From Batillaria attramentaria (Eukaryota; Mollusca; Gastropoda; Batillariidae), in assembly GCA_018292915.2 (NCBI GenBank), contig JACVVK020000195.1:917501-981500 (forward strand): 64,000 bases of DNA, read 5' to 3'. Below the pieces are notes generated by a model that had not been told where the DNA came from, ran no database searches, and was given only the letters and a program-made list of their open reading frames with translations. This document shows positions 56,979 to 64,000 of this stretch, piece after piece (the first letter of the stretch is position 1; each line of letters opens with the position of its first letter). Position numbers and translations under genes: made by a program.

Positions 56979-58095
56979 CCCCCCCCTCTTTCTCTCCCCC
57001 CCCCCCCACAACCCCCAACCCCCCTCCATCCCTCTCTCTCTACCCCACCTACCTCGCCAATCTCCAAGAATACAATGACGCCCGAACAGTCGGGCACACT
57101 GCAGCCCACACCGACAAACGGTTGTGACACACCGCAATGTGCGGGAGGGTGGGTGGGAGGGTGTCCCTGAATTTAACGTCCTTTTCAACCACATGAGGGT
57201 GATATCAAAGACGGGGCAACAAGAAAAGGGGCAGCACAAATATTTGGCCTAAGCCGGGATTCGAACTCAGGACCCGATCATTGAGAGCCCAACGCTCTAC
57301 CACTCGGCTATCCCCCCTTCCCCCCTCTCCCGCGGGAACCTACCTGGATTTCCGAAATGAATCACACAACGGTTCAAGAGAAAAGAGAGAGAAAGAGAAA
57401 AGAAGAACGGTTTCAGTCTCAGTTTCAGTTTATTTCCTGAAACCCCCATCAGGGGGTATCATATTATGTAGTTTCAGGGTTTCAGGAAATAAACGAAACT
57501 GAAACTGTTCTTAATTTCTCTTTCAGTTTCAGTTTATTTATATATAGTTTCAGGGTTTCAGGAAATAAACGAAACAGAAACTGAAACTGTTCTTATTTTC
57601 TCTTTCTCTCCCTATATATAAAAAATTAGGAACAAAGGCGTCGCTAAAGCCGAAAACATGCGCTCAATCAGGTCAGTTGGAAAGTAGGGGAAGTAAGTAA
57701 AGCTGAGAGCGCTTACAAAATATATATATTCAAACAGCATGACCGTAGATGATCTGTACACTAGTATGTATGTAGCATACATATATTCCTGCAGATGAAA
57801 AGGCAACAACAACGAACCATTCACAGTAGCGCATATTCTTCTGTCTACTCATTCACATCTATACAGAACACAACAGTATGAAAAAAAAAATAAAGAGGCA
57901 TCCTCTGTTTTGGTGTATTAAACCAGTCTAGCAGAAACACAGAACAGAAAGATACAGAAATAAACAAGTGATCCAAGGTATTCTGCCATTGGGGCAAGGA
58001 CTTCAGCCGGCTCAGGCTGACGGATATTCAGAAAACAACAACAACGGGCACACAAAGGGCACGCAAGTACAAAACCTTGCCTTACCTTCAGTCAT
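49331..58095 (-). CDS. Giant AIG1/GIMAP-like GTPase with ~55 tandem 23-aa repeats
   Basis: Exons 58095-58086 (ATG ACT GAA G), 56787-52237, 51570-51398 and 50347-49331 fit in phase and encode 1916 aa. Residues about 5-75 look like a SAM-type helical domain (TWSLQEGLVPETVGILEEHG, then LRHLSVQDV). Diverged repeats lead into about 55 copies of a 23-residue unit with core SVEQVPKQTDPQMSG (residues about 230-1475). The AIG1 GTPase domain follows, with P-loop GKTGSGKSTTGNTILG, MDSPGLCDTN (G3) and GDDLEHDEVTFEEF (G4 region). A Glu/Arg/Lys-rich coiled coil fills about 1740-1880. AIG1/GIMAP proteins are septin-like GTPases that oligomerise on membranes and are linked to immune-cell survival and defence. 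The acidic repeat is probably an extended linker or scaffold. The giant exon is open on the minus strand with no stop. Expression is not shown by sequence. Confidence 0.85.
50425..50467. repeat. (AAAAC)n in GIMAP-like intron
   Basis: Pentanucleotide repeat, also present and longer in the duplicate at about 62795-62840. Confidence 0.95.
51948..52129 (+). mobile_element. SINE family B copy with GCTGTG target duplication
   Basis: Best-preserved copy: GGGGAGCCGGGGTGGCCGAA, GGTAGAGCGTTGGACTC, GGGTCGTGAGTTCGAATCCC (box B), TTGCCCCGTCTTTGATATCA, AAGGACGTTAAACTCCCAAA and a CACCCACCC tail. GCTGTG flanks it at 51942-51947 and 52130-52135. Lies in GIMAP-like intron 2. Confidence 0.88.
52375..56169. repeat. 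69-bp coding minisatellite, 54 exact periods
   Basis: CAGACATTTGCGGATCAGTT recurs every 69 bases from 52375 to 56101: 3726 bases is exactly 54 periods, with no indel. Units differ at only a few positions (GGATCAG/GGGTCAG; GGAACCTG/GAAATCTG/GGAATCTG). More diverged units continue to about 56570. The period is a multiple of three and the array encodes the repeat domain of the GIMAP-like protein. Confidence 0.97.
56893..57045. repeat. (CA)n and C/CT-rich simple repeats
   Basis: (CA)n at about 56893-56973, then C and CT runs, in intron 1 of the GIMAP-like gene. Confidence 0.95.
57147..57315 (-). mobile_element. SINE family B copy
   Basis: The minus strand carries GGGATAGCCGAGTGGTAGAG, GGGTCCTGAGTTCGAATCCC, TTGCCCCGTCTTTGATATCA and a CACCC-rich tail. 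The target duplication is unclear. Confidence 0.8.
57410..57600. repeat. Duplicated small foldback unit
   Basis: TTTCAGTTTCAGTTTATTT and its inverse AAATAAACGAAAC.GAAACTG occur twice in direct order, so each copy can form a hairpin. The first also contains ACCCCCATCAGGGGGTATCA. Confidence 0.8.
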
Positions 58096-58364
58096 TTTAC
58101 AGTGTTGTCTCCCTTCGCTGTATCCAAAAGCGCACGACGTGAAATCAGCAACTTCAATGTTCTCCGGTATTCTACGGAACTTCGGTCCTGAAAACTTCGT
58201 GTATTAAAGAAATGTAACTGCGTTGATAGGTCTACGCCTGTGCTGGCGCAGATTGGCCGCAGACGTCTTGTGCTTCCTTGCAGTTGCCTGGCCGTCTGAA
58301 CTGGCTGTTGCCTCGCCGCATTGCGTCTCCTCTATGCTCACGAGCTCTGCTCTGAATTTTGTAT

Positions 58365-58440
58365 ACTTTAAAGGTCTTCAGTCTCAACAAAAAGCAGCAA
58401 ACAGTGTGTGCGTGCGTGTGTGTGCGTGCGTGCGCGCGCC

Positions 58441-58472
<32 letters not shown>

Positions 58473-59030
58473 GTGCGTGCGTGTGTGTGCGTGCGTGCGT
58501 GCGTGTGTGTGTGACGGTGTATGTGTGTGTGTGCGCGCGCGCGCGCGTGTCAGTCACTGCGACTCCTGCGACTGTGCGGGTGGGTGGGTGGGTGTTTGGG
58601 GGTGTAACGTCCTTTTCCACCACATACGGGTGATATCAAAGACGGGGCAACGATGAAAAAGCCAGCACAAATACTTGGCCCCAGCCGGGATCGAACTCAC
58701 GACCCGAGCATTAGAAGTCCAACGCTCTACCATTCGACCACCCCGGCTCCCCTGCGACTTCGGAGACCTAGAAAACCAGAGCGCGAGTTTGGGTAATTTC
58801 ATTGTGCCTTTGATCAGCGAGCGAGACACATCGCTACAACGTCTTAAGCGAGTGTTGTGTACTGCAAGAGACTCGAAGACTTTCCACTGCGACATTTCTC
58901 GCTCAATGTCAAAACGCAGACTGGGCTGTGAAATCAGACTCCCCCTGGCTTTTATGAGGGTTTCAGGGACGCTGAAAACTCTGTAACTGTGACAGAGTTG
59001 ACTGCGAATTTTTGCACAGTCGGACAGTTT
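58365..59030 (+). repeat. Dispersed repeat R copy, split by SINE-B
   Basis: Same block order as 48105-48710: ACTTTAAAGGTCTTCAGTCT, a (TG)n/(CG)n tract (58404-58555), GCGACTCCTGCGACTGTG, CTTCGGAGACC, GGGTTTCAGGGACGC and GCACAGTCGG. It is interrupted at 58574-58750 by a SINE. Confidence 0.75.
58574..58750 (-). mobile_element. SINE family B copy with 9-bp target duplication
   Basis: CCTGCGACT flanks it at 58565-58573 and 58751-58759. The minus strand reads the tRNA-like head, body and a (CACC)n tail. Confidence 0.88.
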
Positions 59031-59037
59031 TGTTTTT

Positions 59038-59111
59038 AATTCAATTCAATTCAATATAACTTTATTGTCTGTCGATGGCAGAAAATTTTCTTCTGGCTCG
59101 CACACACACAC

Positions 59112-59192
<81 letters not shown>
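59038..59192. repeat. Retroposon tail and (CA)n
   Basis: ATTCAATTCAATTCAATATA, ACTTTATTGTCTGTCGATGG, then (CA)n to about 59191. Confidence 0.8.
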
Positions 59193-59193
<1 letters not shown>

Positions 59194-59194
59194 C

Positions 59195-60405
59195 TACATT
59201 AATTTATCTAGACATATAAATCCATACATATTAAACACAGATCCTAAAGTAATGTGTGATGTCCAAGTCTAATACTATGCTACTAAACTAAGAAATCTAA
59301 ACTAAAAGATGGCAAGGGCATAGCGGACATGACACAGCTGAGCACAGTTATGAAAATCTCAACAAATAAAGTCTATACATACTGGGGACGGGCAGTTAAC
59401 AGTCATGAGTTTGTGGGATTTTGTTCAGATTGCAGACCTTTCATTACGCCCACTGTTTGCAGATTGTGTATTGATTGTGTGGCAATCCCTTCCACTTTGA
59501 ACTGTGTTGCTATGGAGCCTTTGATATGCGTGTATAGTTGTCGTCAAAAGCTTGCGTCAGCTCCTGCTACCTTGAATGCCACCAGTGTCAGGCACTGTTT
59601 GCTGGCTGAGTGTTTTGCGCGGGGCACACAGGTGCAGTTTGCGAAGTGAAACTAGAAATCCCTTGTCTTGCGTAATTGAATGTTCTGGCTCTGTTGGGTC
59701 TTGTAATTTTTTTCTTAGTTTTTAAGATTTCGAAATTTGATTCGTGTGTGTACATGAATATCGATAAGTATATGGCTTACCCGTTTTCCTGTACATGGTT
59801 AACTGTGTTGTCTTTCAACAAGATTTTCTAAGACATCCTCCGAGGATTATATATATATATAACAACTGCTTATACCTGAGTGCAATACCAACGACACGAA
59901 TCTGTGTACATGTGTAGCACCCCGGGTGTAGGGTCGTCGTGGTTGTCGGGAACGCTAAAAATTTAGTTTAGTGAGCTACTCTGAAATGTTTGTTTAAGAT
60001 GACTGAAGTGCGAAAGAGTATTGCCACACACGTCTCCGCACTCAATCACTCATCACACGTACACTGTCTCTCGAAAGAAACAACTGACAAAGAGAATGGA
60101 ACTCAGAGTGTTCACTTATTCCAATAAAAGTTACATGCAGATTATATGAAGCGTTAGACGTAAGTAAGGCAACACAGATTCGGCTCAAAATATATCATTA
60201 CTATGATTTTGAGCGTGATGATTAATACTTGTCGGGCAACAAACTAGAGACTACTACTAAAAACTAGACTACAAATACAGAAACATACGGGAAAAGACTA
60301 AACTTTAAAATACGGGACCGTGACGGGACAGTACAACTCAAAGTAACGGGGAGTGGACTATTCCGTGAATGATGTAAACCGACAGCGCGGTCACTCTGTC
60401 AATGG
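59195..60405. other. Non-coding interval, nothing recognised
   Basis: AT-rich, with a short (AT)n near 59851. An open frame at 59329-59649 has no recognisable domain and I do not call it. Confidence 0.4.
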
Positions 60406-60407
60406 AA

Positions 60408-60680
60408 TTCCATCTCGCGAATTCGCTCTGTTTCAGCCCGCTCCAGCTCTTCCGCCTGTTTCTTCTTCTCCTCTTCGGCGTCTTCCGCTTCCTTCCTCAG
60501 CTGCTGAACGCACTCGTGGCCTTCTAATTCTCTCTTATCGCACATTTCCAGTCGTCTGGCAACCTCCCTCTCCAAACTTTCCCCGATCATCGTGTATCTC
60601 GGACAAACGTACGGCTTGTTCTCATTTTGACGGCTCATCCACTGGGCCATTCTGAGCAAGCCCTCAGTTTGAGGCTGAAT
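60408..60680 (-). pseudogene. Truncated internal fragment of GIMAP-like last exon
   Basis: Encodes NENKPYVCPRYTMIGESLER and EVARRLEMCDKRELEGHE, then a stretch of the coiled coil, about 90% like the other two copies. Both ends break off abruptly at GAATTCC (60405-60411 and about 60678). No splice sites or stop codon of the parent gene remain. Confidence 0.8.
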
Positions 60681-60684
60681 TCCT

Positions 60685-61400
60685 TACTGTAACTACACGT
60701 GACCGTCAGTGCTGAAAGAAACAGACAATACACACTCGGCCGCGCGTGCGCTGCGTGTTACACAAGAAAGCTGGGAACTATCAGATCTCTTAGAGTACAT
60801 CGAGTTATTACAGTACAAGTATTTTCCTACTCTACACAAACTGTTCTCTAGTTAATAGGGAAAAATGAGACACAATCACCGTTTATCTGAAGACTAATTC
60901 CAAGTCCGAATTCAGTGGTTTCAAACACAGTCAGTTCACAAAATTAATAATCCGATACAGAATCACACTTTCTTCACAGTGCACATACAGTAGTTCCAAA
61001 TAGAATATATGTATCTAGTAATAGGTCTAACACTGGTAACAAAATAACAAAATCGCTACAGAGGCTGAGCCGCTTTCAATGAAGATGAGAACTATAGTAT
61101 AGCGAGGGAACGAGGAGAGCGATTCACCTCGGAGGGCTGGAGGGACGACACACGTCTCCGGGGACTCTCAGAGAGCGGCTGATGAAAACGCGGCCGGGAA
61201 ACTCTCGCTATTATAAGGTTCTGACTTTAGCGTTTATACAAGAAATCACGCGCTCATCACGCGATCACGTGGCCAGCGCACGTGAGAACTGACCCTTCAC
61301 TGTGGCTAGCTTGACCCAACTCAAAAGTGCAACGGTACTAGCAAATGTTACTTTTTAAATTGTTACTGCGACTCTTCGACTGTTCATAATGCAGGCCACG
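60685..61400. other. Non-coding interval between GIMAP-like copies
   Basis: No gene seen. Not part of the segmental duplication. Confidence 0.4.
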
Positions 61401-61539
61401 CTGACAGACGGAAGTCTCCGTGCCACTTAAAGGTCTACAATCTTAACAAAATGCTACAAACCTTTTTCTTTTTTTACATTGTCGCAGTGGCTACTCTTCT
61501 CGTGCGGTGGCAGTCGCGCCTACCGAGCTGCTCATCGGC

Positions 61540-61690
61540 GGGTTTCTGTCCGTGTTATCCGGACTTTCCTCCCCAAGCACAATTGCAACATAGGATAGGT
61601 ATATTGTGGCGCTGCATCGTGTCGACGCGCTTCCCCCAGGCGAAGCAGCCCGAATTTCCAGATAGAGATGATAAATATTTAAAAAAAAAA
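61540..61690 (-). mobile_element. SINE family C copy
   Basis: The minus strand reads GGAAATTCGGGCTGCTTCGC, CTGGGGGAAGCGCGTCGACA and TTGGGGAGGAAAGTCCGGAT, like the 30045 copy. A poly-A/T end lies at the GIMAP stop. Confidence 0.65.
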
Positions 61691-61691
61691 A

Positions 61692-62714
61692 TTACAGTCG
61701 CTCCAGCAGGTTATACACGGCCCTGACAGGCGCAGTAACATACCTGACAGCTTGACCCAAATACCCCGGCTCTGTTCTAACTACTTCGTTTCTCACTCTC
61801 CGCAACTCTTCTTCATGTCGACACCTTTGCCTCCTAAGCTCTTCTTCTTTTTCTTTTTGGCATCGTCGGCTCCATTCCCTCCTATCCGCCTCTTCGCGCT
61901 CACGGCGCCTTTCCCTCTTACGCTCTTTTTGTTCCTCTTCAAGTTCTTTGCGCCTTTGTCGTTCTTCCAGAACCTGTCGCTTCAAACACTCTTGACGGAC
62001 CGTCTCTTCCAGTCTTCTCTTTTCTTCTTCCTGTTTCTGCTTTTCTAGTTCCTGTTTCAGTTTCTGTAACTCTTCCTGCTTCCTCTCTTCTGCCTGTTGC
62101 ATCTCGCGAATTCGCTCTGTCTCAACCCGCTCCAGCTCTTCCGCCTGTTTCTTCTTCTCCTCTTCGGCGTCTTCCGCTTGCTTCTTCAGCTGTTGAACGT
62201 ACCCGTGGCGTTCTAATTCTCTCTTATCGCACATTTCCAGTCGTCTGGCAACCTCCTTCTCCAAACTTTCCCCGACCATCGTGTATCTCGGACAAACGTA
62301 CGGCTTGTTCTCATTTTGAGCGCTCATCCGCTGGACCATTCTGAGCAAGGCCTCAGTTTGAGGCTGAAGATCTCCAGCGCGGTTATTGAAAATGACGGTC
62401 CTGTTGCCGCACTCACGAAGGATGGCCGCCAGCGAATCTGGAGCTTCTGCCAGAAACTCTTCGAACGTAACCTCGTCTTGTTCAAGATCGTCCCCGCACG
62501 TGAAAAGAACGATGGTGTATTTGGCGATGGTCTCGTCAAACAAGTCCTTGATGCGTGTGTAAACTTTGGCGTCCTCCTCAGTGAAGCGACCGACCCTCAC
62601 AACGTAGAGTATGGCGTGGGGTCCAGGGTGCAGGCCGACCACAGCCTGCACGATTTTCGCGCTTATTTCCTCGCGAGGTCTGTTTGTGTCACACAGACCG
62701 GGCGAGTCCATGAT
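61692..62714 (-). CDS. AIG1/GIMAP-like GTPase paralogue, last exon (partial gene)
   Basis: The exon opens after acceptor TTTTCAG at 62715-62716 with IMDSPGLCDTNRPREEISAK (the G3 motif), continues to CGDDLEQDEVTFEEF, and ends in a coiled coil and YNLLERL. The 340 codons are open and very close to the last exon of the gene at 49331. Differences are scattered substitutions and small indels in the coiled coil. The P-loop exon is not in the window: the upstream intron runs into an inserted element at 63362. It is either a complete gene extending past 64000 or an exon-only duplicate. Confidence 0.8.
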   Translation of the reverse strand: MMDSPGLCDTNRPREEISAKIVQAVVGLHPGPHAILYVVRVGRFTEEDAKVYTRIKDLFDETIAKYTIVLFTCGDDLEQDEVTFEEFLAEAPDSLAAILRECGNRTVIFNNRAGDLQPQTEALLRMVQRMSAQNENKPYVCPRYTMVGESLEKEVARRLEMCDKRELERHGYVQQLKKQAEDAEEEKKKQAEELERVETERIREMQQAEERKQEELQKLKQELEKQKQEEEKRRLEETVRQECLKRQVLEERQRRKELEEEQKERKRERRREREEADRREWSRRCQKEKEEELRRQRCRHEEELRRVRNEVVRTEPGYLGQAVRYVTAPVRAVYNLLERL

Positions 62715-62792
62715 CTGAAAAGACGGACAAACAAGGCAGTGGTCAGACCAGAAGGACCAACAGGAAACATTTTAATGAGATCCACCATCCCC

Positions 62793-62856
62793 CTAAAACA
62801 AAACAAAACAAAACAAAACAAAACAAAACAAAACAAAACACCCCCCCCCCCCAAAC
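62793..62856. repeat. (AAAAC)n and poly-C
   Basis: Expanded version of the repeat at 50425-50467. Confidence 0.95.
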
Positions 62857-63359
62857 AAAAAAACCAAACACCAAACCAAAATGAACAAGAACAACAGCAA
62901 CAACAAAAAACACCCTTGCCGCAACAAGCACGCATTTTTCGTGGTAGACCACAAAGCTGCCAAAAAGATGCATGCATGCTGCGGGTCTGTTTATGCACGG
63001 GGAACAACTCATGCAGGCAATAATCTCTAATCAGGCTGAAAATGTACTGTGCTGGTGAATGCGACAGTTTTCACCGCTTCTGTGCACACTGTGAAATAAC
63101 ACGGGGACCTCAAAGTTGTTCGCAACTGTCCACTTTCCTTGTCACCGAGTATTTTTTTTTCCTTCTTAGGTATCACTTAGCTCGGCTCGGTCTCGGTTAG
63201 CCCGATTTGGGCGTCGTCACATGGGCTAAGAGAAGCGCGGACCCGGTACAGGGATGCCGGAATTACAACTTGGGACTCATAGCTTAGCTTCCGGACATGC
63301 GACTCGGGACTCATAGCTTAGGCTACGTGACACAGATGCAAATCTGGGGGAAAACGCTA

Positions 63360-63545
63360 CAGTCGAATCCGCTAATAAGAACCTCGTAGGGACATGCATT
63401 ACTTATACATGCGTGTTCTTATAAGCGAGGTCCCTTGTAAGCGAGAAATCGGTTATAAGGTCGTATATGGAAGTGTGTGTTCTTATAACCGAAAAAAGGG
63501 GTGGGTGGGTGTTTGGGGGTTTAACGTTTATAACCGAAAAAAGAA
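63360..63545. mobile_element. Possible pogo/Tigger-like element end
   Basis: TA-CAGTCGAATCCGCTAATAA, then repeated TTCTTATAA.CGA. motifs. The junction falls exactly where the segmental duplicate continues CGCTA-TATATTCC, as expected for insertion at a TA. The other end was not found before 64000. Confidence 0.45.
63499..63527 (-). mobile_element. 29-bp SINE family B tail insertion with 16-bp target duplication
   Basis: Only the last 29 bases of SINE-B are present (plus-strand GGGTGGGTGGGTGTTTGGGG then GTTTAACGT), flanked by TTATAACCGAAAAAAG at 63483-63498 and 63528-63543. Confidence 0.8.
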
Positions 63546-64000
63546 GAAATTAGCAAGAAGATGGCAGGTCAATGATATTTCTCTTATTTCTCTTCCCTCT
63601 CTTTTTTTCTAGCTAGACACACGTTATTATAAAACTTACTTGCAGAATATTGGTATTATTTCCCCGAAAGGGGACAAAAAGCAATAAAAATACAAATAAA
63701 AATAAAAATTATTTAATGATAATTTTGGACAAAGACAAAAAAAATCTGGTTTATGATTATATAAGAAATTATAAAGTCAGAGTTGTATTTCTTGAGAGAG
63801 AGAGAGTATTCTTCCAAACTGTCTTTTGGACTTTAATGAGACAAACATGAAAGTAATACGCAAATTAAAGAGACGTGTATTATTTTCAAGCGTCAGAGAA
63901 AGCTTTAGAGAGGGCAGGGAGCAGGGGAAGCAGTGGAGAATAGGAAAGAAAAGTCGGTATGTCAGAGTACTTCCGTTTATCTACACAAAGATGTAGTTAA
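63546..64000. other. AT-rich end of window
   Basis: No coding or repeat feature recognised apart from a short (GA)n near 63796. Confidence 0.4.

Larger units (their letters stand above)
61410..63361. repeat. Segmental duplication, copy 2
   Basis: Counterpart of 49050-50951. The match ends at CGCTA, where new sequence beginning CAGTCGAATCC starts. Confidence 0.85.

Noticed and set aside
59329..59649. 106-codon plus-strand gene
   Set aside because: No domain, no splice context and no repeat of the frame elsewhere; length is within chance expectation.

Overview
The window is animal nuclear DNA from a repeat-rich genome. Evidence: spliced genes with GT-AG introns and conserved phases, full-length LINEs, several tRNA-derived SINE families, long (CA)n tracts and poly-G runs. 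The gene set (arylsulfatase B, cytosolic sulfotransferase paralogues, Sm D3, a PRDM-type zinc-finger protein, expanded AIG1/GIMAP-like GTPases) suggests a lophotrochozoan, most likely a mollusc and perhaps a gastropod. The species assignment is inference. I assembled the exons by hand from splice signals and reading phase.

Layout. 13-4850 (-): four-exon PR-domain zinc-finger gene. 5945-6929 (+): SNRPD3 in two exons, with an ETS-like promoter site. 7-13.4 kb: repeats, a possible lone first exon at 10202, and a frameshifted copy of an orphan invertebrate repeat-gene family (11.7-13.05 kb) between inverted repeats. 13999-24099 (-): complete eight-exon arylsulfatase B gene (498 aa). Its intron 6 holds a full-length RTE-like LINE with an intact 1002-aa ORF and a 14-bp target-site duplication. 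Its intron 5 holds a large foldback element. 27078-32824 and 35152-46367 (-): two tandem cytosolic sulfotransferase genes with the same six-exon layout. Both carry frameshifts, so they are pseudogenes or contain uncorrected sequence errors. A 6.1-kb RNase-H-bearing LINE with a 13-bp target-site duplication lies in intron 3 of the second. 49331-58095 (-): a four-exon gene for a 1916-aa GTPase, comprising a SAM-like N-terminus, about 55 near-identical 23-residue repeats, an AIG1 GTPase domain and a C-terminal coiled coil. 61692-62714 (-): last exon of a close paralogue in a segmental duplication. 60408-60680: a third, truncated fragment.

The genes do not form a pathway. Arylsulfatase B removes sulfate from glycosaminoglycans in the lysosome; the sulfotransferases would add sulfate to small molecules in the cytosol; the GIMAP-like cluster belongs to a family linked to immunity. 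The most unusual items are the repeat-stuffed GIMAP-like gene, a 54-bp perfect palindrome inserted with a 9-bp target duplication into a SINE, a minisatellite resembling a SINE 3' tail, and a 29-bp SINE-tail micro-insertion with a 16-bp duplication.
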